Shown one piece after another: positions 7,190-16,120 of a stretch of DNA of 36,128 nt; the stretch's first letter is position 1; the number at the start of each line of letters is the position of its first letter. This DNA comes from an uncultured Lachnospiraceae bacterium (GTDB taxonomy: Bacteria; Bacillota; Clostridia; Lachnospirales; Lachnospiraceae): the NCBI GenBank assembly GCA_949472775.1, contig CASWVG010000027.1, forward strand, positions 1-36,128. The letters run 5' to 3'. The notes beneath the pieces are model-generated. The model did not search any database. It was given only the letters and a program-made list of their open reading frames with translations, and was not told where the DNA came from. The translations under genes were made by a program, and so were the position numbers.

Positions 7190-10100
7190 CTATTTTCTCA
7201 GATGTTTGCCGAGCACCTCAATAAACAGCTCGATATCAAGCGGCTTCGCTATGTGGTCGTTCATGCCGCTCTTCAATGCCGCCGCCTTATCTTCCTCCAA
7301 CGCGTTTGCCGTCATGGCGATGATCGGAAGTGTCCTGACGTCCTGTCTGGGCAGGGACCGGATCGTTCTGGTCGCCTCATAGCCGTTCATAATCGGCATC
7401 TGCACATCCATCAGTATCACGTCGTAATAGTTTTCTTCCGAGCGTTTCACCATATCCACCGCGTCCGTTCCGTCCGGCGCGGACTCCACTTCAAAGCCGC
7501 TCTCCGTCAGGATGACTTCCGCAATCTCACGGTTCAGCTCAATATCCTCCACGAGAAGCACCCGTTTCCCGCTGAAGTCCGTAGTCTTCCAGACAGCCTC
7601 CTCCTGCTCCGCCTTGTGATCCATATTGTTAGCCGCAAGAAGCGCGGACTTTAAGTCCGACATGAACAGCGGTTTCGCGCAGAACGCCGTAACGCCGGCT
7701 TCTTTCGCCTCCTCCTCGATATCCGTCCAGTCGTAAGCCGTCAGAATGATAATCGGAGACTCTTCCCCGACCGAGTTGCGGATCTTTCTCGCTGTCTCGA
7801 CACCGCTCGTCTCCGGCATCTGCCAATCGATAATGTAAGTGTGGTAGGAATCCCCCTCGTCACGCGCAATCTTCGCACGGTATACTGCCTCTCTGCCGGA
7901 TGTGGTCCATTCCGACCTCATACCGATCGTCTTTAACATCTTGCTCACACTGTCACAGACATTGAAGTCGTCATCCACCACCAGCGCGCGCAGCCCTTCC
8001 AGTTCTCTGATCTGCTCCGCGTTCTTCTCCACATCCTGCAGTTTCAAAGTGAGATTTACGGTAAAGGTACTGCCCTTGCCGACCTCGCTCTCAACCGTGA
8101 CCGTACCGTTCATCATCTCCACAATGTTCTTGGTGATAGCCATGCCCAGACCCGTACCCTGAATACCGCTTCTCGTGGTCGTTGTCTCTCTCTCAAACGG
8201 CTCGAACACATGCTTCACAAATTCCTCCGACATGCCGATGCCGTTGTCCTTGATAATGAATACATAATCGCCATACCCATGCTTGAATGTGGTATGCTGC
8301 ATAATCCGGAAAGTGATCATGCCTCCGGCAGGCGTATACTTCACCGCATTGCTCATCAGATTTATGAAAATCTGGTTCAGCTTAAGCGGATCGGTAATGA
8401 CATCCTCGTTCACCACCTCAAAGGTATCGATGAAAAGTTCAAGCTGTTTCGCCTTCACCTGCGGCTGGATGATGTTGACCAGATTGTGCATCAGTTCGGA
8501 AATATTGCACTCCTGCTCATGGATCTGCATCTTACCGCTCTCAATGCGGCTCATATCAAGGATATCGTTGATCAGGCTCAGCAGGTGGTTGCTCGATGAG
8601 AGCACCTTCTGCAGGCATTCTCTGACCTGATCCTTATTGTCGATACGGCTCGCCGCGATCGTGGCGAACCCGATGATGGCATTCATCGGGGTACGGATAT
8701 CGTGGCTCATGTTGGAAAGGAACGTGGTCTTCGCCTCATTCGCCTGTCTTGCATGCATCAGCGCATCCTGCAGCGCCTCTGTCTGCTCCTTCTGCTTGAT
8801 TACCTGATCCGTGATATCCTTGGATACCACCATGGCGATCAGATCATCCGTTATATCGTCCCTCGTCATAATGAAGGACTGGCGCACGCACATCCTGCCG
8901 TTCTCGTCCTCCGTCCTGCTCCAGTAATCCACATCCACTTCCGCTTCTCCCTGCTCGAAGCAGCTTTTCAGATAGTCGATATCCAGAATGTTTTTATACT
9001 CTTCTACGGACTCCGGTAAGACAAACTGCCCCCATTTTTCAAAGCACTCCGACGCGCTGCACGGCGTCTGCAGACCAATCTTTTCGAGAAGGGAAATCTT
9101 CTGGCCGTTTCTTGTGCTGATCACGTCCTGTTCGATCAGATTTCTGGTCAGATTCAGTTCATACGTGCTGAACGCATTTGAGGTGATCGCGATTCTGTAC
9201 TGCCGCTCTTTGCGGTTCATCACGTTCATCTCTTCTTTCCGTTTCAGATCCCGCTGCTTCATCTCGGTTATATTCTGGCGGACATAAAGAATTTTGCTCG
9301 CCTTTCCCTCATGCCGTTCCAGACATACCGTAATGAGCTGCTCCCACTCCTCTTTTCCGTCACGCATCACGTGACATTCATAGGTAAAGGTGTTCTGCCC
9401 GTCGAGATTCCCTATAATAGAGTCCACCTTTAATGTCTGCCGGAAATCTTCCTGCGCTTCCTCCCCGATAATCTCCTTGCTGTGGTTGTCAAGCACATTG
9501 ACGTAATCTCCCTCTCTCACCAACTGGCTGTCCTGCAGATTTACGTCCGCAATATAGGCGTATACCCCGGTCTCCAGATCTACTGTCAGATATCTTGAGG
9601 AAAAGAGCGTGTTCAGCCCCTGCAGCACGTAATTGATCTGGCTGTTTTCCGCCTCCAGTTTTTTCCTCTCTTTTGTCGCCCGCAACACTGTAAAAGCAAA
9701 ATAGATCACAAAGAGAATGAGCAGTGAAGTCTCCAGACGGACGCCTGCCGCATTCGCACCCTTGATCATATTCTGGGTCACATTGGGCGGGAAAAGCTGT
9801 ACCAATACATAGTCCCGGTCAGGAAGACGTGTCACGCACAAATTATCCGCCCTGCTGTTCTCCTCGCAAATAAAAGCGCCTTCGCCTCCGTTTTCAAAAA
9901 CAGCTTTTGCCAATCGTGCCGTTTCCTGTCCGATTATATTGGAACCCTGCAGCACATCAATCAGATTTTCTTCCCCGTATTCCTGGTCATCCGAGCTGGC
10001 TATTACCCTGCCGTTTGGCAAACACAGCCATGTGAACGAAGTCTCCCCAAAATAGGTGGTATAGAGAATTTCCTTCATATACTGCTCCGCCAGATAGGAA

Positions 10101-10597
10101 CCCCGCACAATACCGACAATCTCTCCGTCCATCCGAACTGGCGCGAAAAAGACAAGCCTCGTCTCCTCGTCAGTCAGACGCTCGTCAAATATGACAGAAA
10201 TACCGCTCTCACCATTCATCCCGCGCATATAATAATCCCGGTCGGAAGAATTTACGGTCCTGCCGTCGGATAAGTGGGTAACCCCCTCCGCATCCGTAAA
10301 CCGGATCGTGTCAAACACGGAGTTTCTCTCCATCTCCGCAAGTGTCTGCGCCGGAATCGTATTCTCCGTCAGGGAGTCGTTAAAGAAATAGGCATAGGCG
10401 TTGATAATGCGCACCCCGCTATCCAGTTCGCCCAGAACCTGTTTTGCCTTCTGGCGCATCGAATCCTCCGCGTAATTTTTATTCTGCTCCGTTATTCTCG
10501 CCTGATTCTGCGTCGTATATGAATTAAACAAAAGAAACACAATCAGTACCAACGGAATGGAAAATATGAACAACTGTAATACTTTCTTACCACGCAT
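7190..10597 (-). CDS. Membrane hybrid sensor histidine kinase, two receiver domains
   Basis: 1135 aa. TM1 is at about 6-26, an extracellular Cache-like sensor at 30-285 (Asp-Arg-Asp-Tyr-Tyr region near 118-123) and TM2 at about 288-306. Two PAS-like regions follow (about 320-445 and 465-600). HisKA has phospho-acceptor His632 (NMSHDIRTP). HATPase_c has the N-box near 750, DNGIGM and GTGLGM. Receiver 1 (about 870-990) has Asp924, and receiver 2 (about 1010-1135) has Asp1064. There is no C-terminal HPt domain, so onward transfer would need a separate protein. The sensor differs from the amino-acid dCache motif of the neighbouring chemoreceptor. Start: ATG at 10597 with GAGAGG upstream. It is 55 bp downstream of another hybrid kinase and very likely in the same operon. 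Confidence 0.92.
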   Translation of the reverse strand: MRGKKVLQLFIFSIPLVLIVFLLFNSYTTQNQARITEQNKNYAEDSMRQKAKQVLGELDSGVRIINAYAYFFNDSLTENTIPAQTLAEMERNSVFDTIRFTDAEGVTHLSDGRTVNSSDRDYYMRGMNGESGISVIFDERLTDEETRLVFFAPVRMDGEIVGIVRGSYLAEQYMKEILYTTYFGETSFTWLCLPNGRVIASSDDQEYGEENLIDVLQGSNIIGQETARLAKAVFENGGEGAFICEENSRADNLCVTRLPDRDYVLVQLFPPNVTQNMIKGANAAGVRLETSLLILFVIYFAFTVLRATKERKKLEAENSQINYVLQGLNTLFSSRYLTVDLETGVYAYIADVNLQDSQLVREGDYVNVLDNHSKEIIGEEAQEDFRQTLKVDSIIGNLDGQNTFTYECHVMRDGKEEWEQLITVCLERHEGKASKILYVRQNITEMKQRDLKRKEEMNVMNRKERQYRIAITSNAFSTYELNLTRNLIEQDVISTRNGQKISLLEKIGLQTPCSASECFEKWGQFVLPESVEEYKNILDIDYLKSCFEQGEAEVDVDYWSRTEDENGRMCVRQSFIMTRDDITDDLIAMVVSKDITDQVIKQKEQTEALQDALMHARQANEAKTTFLSNMSHDIRTPMNAIIGFATIAASRIDNKDQVRECLQKVLSSSNHLLSLINDILDMSRIESGKMQIHEQECNISELMHNLVNIIQPQVKAKQLELFIDTFEVVNEDVITDPLKLNQIFINLMSNAVKYTPAGGMITFRIMQHTTFKHGYGDYVFIIKDNGIGMSEEFVKHVFEPFERETTTTRSGIQGTGLGMAITKNIVEMMNGTVTVESEVGKGSTFTVNLTLKLQDVEKNAEQIRELEGLRALVVDDDFNVCDSVSKMLKTIGMRSEWTTSGREAVYRAKIARDEGDSYHTYIIDWQMPETSGVETARKIRNSVGEESPIIILTAYDWTDIEEEAKEAGVTAFCAKPLFMSDLKSALLAANNMDHKAEQEEAVWKTTDFSGKRVLLVEDIELNREIAEVILTESGFEVESAPDGTDAVDMVKRSEENYYDVILMDVQMPIMNGYEATRTIRSLPRQDVRTLPIIAMTANALEEDKAAALKSGMNDHIAKPLDIELFIEVLGKHLRK

Positions 10598-10652
10598 CTT
10601 AAACTTTCCTCTCTATTTTAAAAAACAATTCTGCAAGCTTCTATTCCCGTCC

Positions 10653-12734
10653 TCACACTTCCAGAATCCTGTCGATCAGTTCCTGCAGAGCCTCAATATC
10701 TATGGGCTTTGTAAAATGCTCATTCATCCCCGCCTTAAGGGACCGCTCCCGGTCTCCTTCCATGGCGTCGGAAGAAAGGGCGATAATCGGTATTCTGGAA
10801 AGCACCTCGTTCTCCAGCCTGCGGATTGCCTGCGCCGTCTCGTAACCGTCCATGCCGGGCATCTGTATATCCATAAGCACCAGCGCGTATTCCCCCGGAT
10901 CGGAATTTCTGAGAACCTCATAGGCGCTCACACCGTCGCACGCCGTCGCCACCAGATAACCAAGATTTTTGAGAAGTTCCTCCTCAATCTCCCGGTTGAT
11001 GCTGTTATCCTCCACGAGAAGAATCCGTTTCTTTCCCTCGTCAGTCCCATGCAGATCGGCTGCCGCGCTCTCATGTTCCATAAAGGACGCGCTCACCGGA
11101 TACCTGAGGGGAAGGCTCACCGTAAAGACGCTTCCCTTCCCGACGGTGCTCTTCACGCTGATGCTGCCGCCCATGGTCTCGGCGTAGCTTCTCACCACCG
11201 CAAGCCCTGCACCGGGCATCCCATTATAGACCGCGTTCCTTTCCTGCCTCGCCGGATGGAAGATCTCCTCGAGCTGATCCTCCGGAATCCCACAGCCGTT
11301 ATCCTCTATGACAAAGCGGTACATCCCCCGCCCCTTGCTGTCGCTGGCGCTCTCCGTGACCGTCAGGCTCACGTCTCCTTCCGCCTGCGTATACTTAATG
11401 GCATTGTCCAAAAGCTGATTCAGGATTTCCCGCAGCCTTATGTAATCAGCCTCCACGGAAAAATGGCTGATCCGCGATTTGTCCAGCCGGAAATGAATAT
11501 GTTTCGCCTTGATCGGTCTCTGGGCGCTCTTCTCCACCTCACGAAGCAGCTCTCCCAGGTGGTATTCCCGCTCAGTCAGCTCCGCCCTGGCAGGCTCGTT
11601 CAGATTATCTTTCAAAAACTCCTCAAACACCGCCAGAAGCTCCTCCCCTGAGAGGTGGATTTTTTCTATGCATTCGCCCACTTTACCCGGATCCCCGACA
11701 CAGCCCTTTAAAAGCTCTGCATAGCCGATAATGGCGTTTAACGGCGTTCTGATATCGTGGGACATATTGGCGAAAAAAGTGTTTCTCGCAAGACGCTCTG
11801 TTTCCGCCTGGCGAAGCGCGGACTTCAAAAGTGACTGCCGCTCCACCACCTCCGTAATGTCCTTCGACACGGAGAGCGCGATCACGTCCCCCGTATGCTC
11901 ATTCTTATCCAGAAAGAACAGATAGTGGGAAAGCCTCTGCCTGCCGTACATATCTGTCACCCAGCTGTCGTAAGTCTGCTCCCGCTCCCCGTTTTCATAG
12001 CAGCGGATCAGTCTTTCTGTATTGAAGAAGCGTCTGTACTCTTCCAGTTCCCCCGTCTCCGTAAAATCCGCCCAGAACCGGGTGAAATCGGAATACTTTT
12101 CAAAGGGGGTGATCCCCATATAGTTGAAAAGGTTCTGCACCTTCCCCTCCTCATTCAGTACGGACGCCGAGATAAACTCGTCCCTCGTCAGATTCACTTC
12201 CACAAAAGAAACCGCGTTGTAAAGAAGCGCCCTCTTAAAATAATCCTCCCGCAGATGCGCCGTATAGAGCGCCTCGTTCACGCGCTCAACCTCCGCCAGC
12301 CGCCTCTGCATGCGCTCCGTGGCATCCTCTATAAAAACATAGAAAAGATCGCCATAAGTGTCGGTATGCACAAAATGTCCGTAATCCTCCACCCAGCGCA
12401 CCGTGCCGTCCTTGCGGATAATCCGGTACTCCACATAGTCAAGATTCTCGCCGCTGTGCACAATCTGCGTTCTGATACTCTTCTCCACCTCATCAATATC
12501 CTCCGGGTGGACAAGCCCTTTAAAAGTGTATCCCGTCAGCGCCTTGAACTCCTCCAGCGTATCGCAGCCGAAGATCCGCAGCATGGCGCCGTTTATATAA
12601 ATCAGCTTCTCGTCCCCGCCCGCGTGGTAAATAAAAAAACCACCCGGCATTCCCTCCGAAATCTGCTCGATAATAGGCAGCGTCTGCTCGTTGAAGCTGA
12701 TCGTCAATTCCGAATTTTGTCTCTCTGGTTTCAC
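10653..12734 (-). CDS. Soluble PAS hybrid sensor histidine kinase, one receiver
   Basis: 693 aa, no membrane segment, so cytoplasmic. A PAS/PAC pair lies at about 20-145 (GGFFIYH; HPEDIDEV; YRIIRKDGTVRWVEDYG), with a second PAS-like region at about 165-295. HisKA has His326 (NMSHDIRTP). HATPase_c spans about 425-545 (N-box at 444; EDNGCGIP). A C-terminal receiver at about 568-693 has phospho-acceptor Asp622 (LVLMDIQMPGMDG). The G2 box is altered (MPGAGLAVV), so ATP-lid function may differ. Start: GTG at 12734, chosen because GGGAGG lies 8 bases upstream and no ATG is better placed. It is first gene of the minus-strand kinase operon and divergent from a response regulator gene 110 bp away. Confidence 0.9.
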   Translation of the reverse strand: MKPERQNSELTISFNEQTLPIIEQISEGMPGGFFIYHAGGDEKLIYINGAMLRIFGCDTLEEFKALTGYTFKGLVHPEDIDEVEKSIRTQIVHSGENLDYVEYRIIRKDGTVRWVEDYGHFVHTDTYGDLFYVFIEDATERMQRRLAEVERVNEALYTAHLREDYFKRALLYNAVSFVEVNLTRDEFISASVLNEEGKVQNLFNYMGITPFEKYSDFTRFWADFTETGELEEYRRFFNTERLIRCYENGEREQTYDSWVTDMYGRQRLSHYLFFLDKNEHTGDVIALSVSKDITEVVERQSLLKSALRQAETERLARNTFFANMSHDIRTPLNAIIGYAELLKGCVGDPGKVGECIEKIHLSGEELLAVFEEFLKDNLNEPARAELTEREYHLGELLREVEKSAQRPIKAKHIHFRLDKSRISHFSVEADYIRLREILNQLLDNAIKYTQAEGDVSLTVTESASDSKGRGMYRFVIEDNGCGIPEDQLEEIFHPARQERNAVYNGMPGAGLAVVRSYAETMGGSISVKSTVGKGSVFTVSLPLRYPVSASFMEHESAAADLHGTDEGKKRILLVEDNSINREIEEELLKNLGYLVATACDGVSAYEVLRNSDPGEYALVLMDIQMPGMDGYETAQAIRRLENEVLSRIPIIALSSDAMEGDRERSLKAGMNEHFTKPIDIEALQELIDRILEV

Positions 12735-12754
12735 TGTCTCTCCTCCCAGATTAG

Positions 12755-12783
12755 ATTATACAATTTTATAGAAAAAAAGAAAA
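12755..12783 (-). promoter_or_regulatory. Candidate promoter of the hybrid kinase operon
   Basis: On the minus strand, TTTTCT (12783-12778), 17 bp, perfect TATAAT (12760-12755), about 20 bases before the GTG start. The -35 is weak. The response-regulator box at 12787-12805 begins 4 bp upstream of it, so one bound regulator could affect both divergent promoters. Confidence 0.55.
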
Positions 12784-12786
12784 GAG

Positions 12787-12820
12787 CTTAGAGATTTTTT
12801 AAAGACTAATATGATACAAT
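12787..12820 (+). promoter_or_regulatory. Candidate autoregulatory box plus -10 of the response regulator gene
   Basis: CTTAGAGA (12787-12794), 3 bp, TTTAAAGA (12798-12805), 9 bp, TACAAT (12815-12820). Architecture is the same as the two lipoprotein promoters at 3956-3989 and 4839-4872. Transcription would begin near 12827, leaving a very short leader before GGTGG and the ATG at 12845. Confidence 0.65.
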
Positions 12821-12844
12821 ATATTTAAAAAGGTGGAAAAATTC

Positions 12845-13522
12845 ATGCGGATACTGCTTGCTGAAGATGACGAAAAACTGAACGAGACGCTTGTTTACGG
12901 GCTGACACAGGCGGGATTTATCGTGGATGCCTGTTTTGACGGGGAGGACGCCCTCTTCTATGGGGAACAGAATATCTACGATATTATTCTGTTAGACCGT
13001 ATGCTGCCCTGTATGGAAGGTACGGATGTGCTCGCTTCCCTGCGGGAAAAAGGAATCGCCACACCGGTGATCCTGATTACCGCTCTCGGCACCCTCTCCG
13101 ATAAAGTGGAGGGGCTTGATCTGGGCGCGGACGACTACCTTGTAAAGCCCTTTGCGCTGGAAGAACTTCTTGCAAGAATCCGCTGTGTGTCGAGAAGACC
13201 GCGCCGCCTTGTGGACGAGGAAACCCGCACCTTCTCGGATATCGTCTGGCTGCCTGCGGAAAACCGGCTCACCGGACCTGCCGGAAACTGTACGCTGTCG
13301 AAACGGGAGGCGACGCTTCTGGAAGCTTTCTTGAAAAGCGGCGGGACCACCCTGTCAAGAAACCATCTGCTCTTAAAAGTCTGGGGACCCGACAGTGACG
13401 TGGAAGAAGGCAATCTGGACAATTATATCCATTTTCTGCGCAGGCGCCTGAAAACGGTTGGCAGCCGGCTGAGCCTTAAGACAGTCCGGGGCGTTGGCTA
13501 CACTCTGACAGAGCCCTCATAG
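12845..13522 (+). CDS. OmpR/PhoB-family response regulator
   Basis: 225 aa. The receiver domain (1-118) has acidic pocket Asp8/Asp9, phospho-acceptor Asp51 (IILLDRMLP), Thr79 and Lys101 (LVKPF). The winged-helix DNA-binding domain (about 128-222) ends in the family's TVRGVGYTL wing. Start: ATG at 12845, because AGGTGG lies 8 bases upstream; a GTG at 12833 would sit on the ribosome site. It is followed 26 bp later by its sensor kinase. Targets are suggested by the direct-repeat boxes at its own promoter and before the two lipoprotein genes at 4745 and 3828. The stimulus is unknown. Confidence 0.93.
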   Translation: MRILLAEDDEKLNETLVYGLTQAGFIVDACFDGEDALFYGEQNIYDIILLDRMLPCMEGTDVLASLREKGIATPVILITALGTLSDKVEGLDLGADDYLVKPFALEELLARIRCVSRRPRRLVDEETRTFSDIVWLPAENRLTGPAGNCTLSKREATLLEAFLKSGGTTLSRNHLLLKVWGPDSDVEEGNLDNYIHFLRRRLKTVGSRLSLKTVRGVGYTLTEPS

Positions 13523-13548
13523 CGTCTGCTTGTAGATGAGGAGAAAAC

Positions 13549-14856
13549 ATGTTCCGAAAAGTACACCTGTATTTAACGGCGCTCTGCGCCGGCATCACCA
13601 CCTCGATCCTGATCGTGATGTCCCTGCTCTATCTGTATCTCTCAGAAAAAGAGCTGTATAAAAACCAGTTCCGTTCTTTCCAGAACGATATCAATACAAT
13701 CGCCACCAGCTTAGAACAGCAGTCTGTCATCTCCATGGAATGGCTCTCCAAGATGGAAGCCCGCGGCGGTTACTCTTTTTATGCGCTCGACAACGGCATC
13801 CCGTTTCTCTACAGCCGTCTGACCAACCTGTCGGAATCCTCTGAGATCCGCACTCTTCTGGATGAATGTCTGGAAATCTACCGCAAGGAATATTCCTACT
13901 CTTATATGTTCGACACAGAACAGAGCAGTCCCTTCAACACATGCATCCACGCCGAATTTCCGTTTAATCCCACAGGCGGAAAGCACGAATACTACGTCAG
14001 TGTCATCGAACTGAACCGGGGCAATTCTTCCCTGCAGCTTCTTGTGCTCTCTCCCCTTAATTTTCTCCGGGAACAGATCACCAGGCAGAGACTGCGCTTT
14101 TTGCTGATCGATATTGCCGCCGTCCTCTTATTATCCCTCTTTTCCTTCTTTTTCACGGGGAAACTGCTGCAGCCTGTCATCGAGAGCCGCAAGAAACAGA
14201 CGGAATTTGTGGCGGCGGCATCCCACGAGCTGCGCACGCCCCTCGCCGTGATCCTCTCCGCCGCCGAATGCTGCCGGAGCGCGGACACGGAAAAACAGTC
14301 CCGCTTTCTCGACACAATCAGACAGGAAGGCGATATCTTGACCTCTCTAGTCAACGATATGCTTACCTTAAGCGCATCCGACTCCCAACGCTTCACCTGC
14401 CGTCCGGCGCCCGTGGAGTTGGACACACTGCTGATTAACACCTACGAGGCTTTTGAACCGCTTGCCGCCGAAAAGAAACTGTCCCTTTCCATTGCGCTGC
14501 CGGAAGAGTCCCTGCCGCTTTGCACCGCGGACGCCGACCGCATCGTCCAGCTTCTCTCCATCCTGCTTCACAATGCCGTCAGCTACACACCGGAAGGCGG
14601 ACGCATCGACCTTGCGCTCTCCCACAAAAAGAACCGCTTTTATCTGACCGTCTCCGACACCGGCGTGGGGATTCCCCCTGAGGATAAGAAAAAGATTTTC
14701 GACCGCTTTTACAGGGCAGAAAAATCCCGAAGCGCCAAAGGACACTTCGGGCTTGGTCTTTCTATCGCCTCTGAAATTGTCAGACTCCATCACGGCACAA
14801 TCAGCGTCTCCGACCGCTCCGGCGGAGGCAGCGTGTTCACAGTGATGCTGCCCTAA
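13549..14856 (+). CDS. Membrane sensor histidine kinase, partner of the response regulator
   Basis: 435 aa. TM1 is at about 8-31, an extracellular domain of about 150 residues follows, and TM2 is at about 183-203. HisKA begins almost directly after TM2, with His226 (AASHELRTPLAV), so there is little room for a HAMP domain. HATPase_c has the N-box (HNAVSYTPEGG), DTGVGIP and HFGLGLS. It is a classical transmembrane kinase that should phosphorylate the regulator encoded 26 bp upstream; the two form one operon. Start: ATG at 13549 after GAGGAG. The extracellular domain is not one I recognise. A 47-bp repeat begins 7 bases after the stop codon. Confidence 0.92.
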   Translation: MFRKVHLYLTALCAGITTSILIVMSLLYLYLSEKELYKNQFRSFQNDINTIATSLEQQSVISMEWLSKMEARGGYSFYALDNGIPFLYSRLTNLSESSEIRTLLDECLEIYRKEYSYSYMFDTEQSSPFNTCIHAEFPFNPTGGKHEYYVSVIELNRGNSSLQLLVLSPLNFLREQITRQRLRFLLIDIAAVLLLSLFSFFFTGKLLQPVIESRKKQTEFVAAASHELRTPLAVILSAAECCRSADTEKQSRFLDTIRQEGDILTSLVNDMLTLSASDSQRFTCRPAPVELDTLLINTYEAFEPLAAEKKLSLSIALPEESLPLCTADADRIVQLLSILLHNAVSYTPEGGRIDLALSHKKNRFYLTVSDTGVGIPPEDKKKIFDRFYRAEKSRSAKGHFGLGLSIASEIVRLHHGTISVSDRSGGGSVFTVMLP

Positions 14857-14863
14857 AGTGAAA

Positions 14864-14910
14864 AGAACTTCTAAAGCTCAGCAGCAAAGGCTGCTTCGCG
14901 AAGAAGTTCT
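14864..14910 (-). repeat. 47-bp palindromic intergenic repeat, copy 1
   Basis: Arms AGAACTTCT and AGAAGTTCT flank an inner hairpin with CAGC...GCTG. On the minus strand it aligns with copies at 32983-33029 and 36030-36076, and all three are exactly 47 bp. It lies between the convergent kinase gene and the 14973 gene. Confidence 0.75.
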
Positions 14911-14927
14911 AGATTTGCTTTGCAAAT

Positions 14928-14970
14928 CACTTTCACTCAGGAGAATGCCCAAAATACGGCATTCTCCGCA
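14928..14970. repeat. Hairpin repeat (second family), copy 1
   Basis: GGAGAATGCC (14940-14949) pairs with GGCATTCTCC (14958-14967). The hairpin and its left flank (ACTTTCACT) recur at 17774-17812. It lies between convergent genes and may act as a bidirectional terminator, but the T-run is poor. Confidence 0.65.
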
Positions 14971-14972
14971 TA

Positions 14973-15899
14973 TTATTTCACTGGTTTCGGCTTCGGGTTG
15001 GTCAGCGCGCTCGGTATCTTGAAGAACACATAATTCTGTGCCAGCTCTGTTGCCGCCTGTGACAGCACGTCGGGGTTTACCCCCAATTCCATCTTTTCCC
15101 CTGTGGCGCGTTCCATCGCCTGCTGCCTTAAAAGGGCGCTGCTCACGTCTTTTCTGCCAAACGCAATCTTCTGCTGGTACTCCCGCTCATTCTCCCGTTT
15201 GTACCACGCTTTTGTGGCGAGATCCATATACATCTTGTGCCGCTCGGCTCTCTTTTCCCAGAAACTTTTCTGTTTCTTTTTCTTTGAAGAATCCGTGTGC
15301 TTTCCGCCATTGCGAAATCCCATCTGAAAGCTTTCTCCCCGGTACTCCTCCTTCGTGGCGCCGAAATAATGCACGCGGTAACTGCCGCCAGCATAGGCAC
15401 TCCACGGATTGTAGAAGGCGAAATCCTGCCGCAGTGTATCGAGCACCCACTTCTCGTAAGCGGGATCCGCCTTCATCGCCGCAAATCCCTCCTCGGAAAT
15501 GTTGACGGACACCGCGTCCCATTTCTGGGTCGCGCTTGTGGGAAGCGCCGATATTTTCTGGTAAATATACATCTTGTACTGATCCATGGACATGGCTTTC
15601 ACAGCCTGTTCGTTGCGCTCCCCCGCAAGGGAGGCAGCGCCCGCCGTCCGCCCCGCTGAATCGGGGAATGGACCCTGCTGCCTTAACGGACCGGGAAACA
15701 CGCCCTGCTCCTTCTGCGCAATTTTCTCCTGCACCGTCCCCGCGAAGCTGCCCGCCGCACCGGCTTCGTCCACAGTGTCTCCCATGCCGCCCGCCGCGCC
15801 TCCATCTGCCTTTCCTGCTGTTTTGCCGCCCGCGTTTTTCATATACTGCAATGCCTCCGCGTAAAACCGCGTCATCGGTGTAAATAAAAATCCGCTCAT
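14973..15899 (-). CDS. Uncharacterised protein, Gly/Ala-rich N-terminus and basic C-terminus
   Basis: 308 aa; I do not recognise the family. Residues about 20-100 are Gly/Ala-rich and low in complexity, probably disordered. A folded region starts near MDQYKMYIYQKI (about 105) and contains several aromatic strands (FAFYNPWSAYAGGSYRVHYFG). Then comes a Lys-rich stretch (SSKKKKQKSFWEKRAERHK) and a helical C-terminus ending in a Pro/Lys tail. There is no signal peptide or membrane segment, so it is probably cytoplasmic; the basic segment would allow nucleic acid or membrane contact, but that is a guess. Start: ATG at 15899 with GGAGAG 9 bases upstream. It stands alone, convergent with the kinase gene and divergent from the ABC-F gene. 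Confidence 0.75.
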   Translation of the reverse strand: MSGFLFTPMTRFYAEALQYMKNAGGKTAGKADGGAAGGMGDTVDEAGAAGSFAGTVQEKIAQKEQGVFPGPLRQQGPFPDSAGRTAGAASLAGERNEQAVKAMSMDQYKMYIYQKISALPTSATQKWDAVSVNISEEGFAAMKADPAYEKWVLDTLRQDFAFYNPWSAYAGGSYRVHYFGATKEEYRGESFQMGFRNGGKHTDSSKKKKQKSFWEKRAERHKMYMDLATKAWYKRENEREYQQKIAFGRKDVSSALLRQQAMERATGEKMELGVNPDVLSQAATELAQNYVFFKIPSALTNPKPKPVK

Positions 15900-16042
15900 A
15901 GAACCGCCCTCTCCATAGCGTCTTCTCCGTTTCTTCTATATAAATAATACGATTCATGGGGACGAAAAGTTTCAAAACGATTCATTTTTACAGTTGTCTT
16001 TTAAAATATCCCTTCACAAAGCGAGTAAACCCACATTCCCCA

Positions 16043-16070
16043 TTGAAAAAAACTCCCTATTATGTATAAT
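16043..16070 (+). promoter_or_regulatory. Promoter of the ABC-F gene
   Basis: TTGAAA (16043-16048), 16 bp, TATAAT (16065-16070), about 50 bases before the start codon. A good vegetative sigma-A type match. Confidence 0.65.
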
Positions 16071-16120
16071 GATATGAGTAACCAAAACAAGTAAAAATAC
16101 AGAAAACATGAGGATTCAAC

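Noticed and set aside
7190..12734. Phosphorelay completed by an HPt domain in the hybrid kinases
   Set aside because: Both proteins end at the receiver domain; no HPt-like helix bundle with a conserved His follows.
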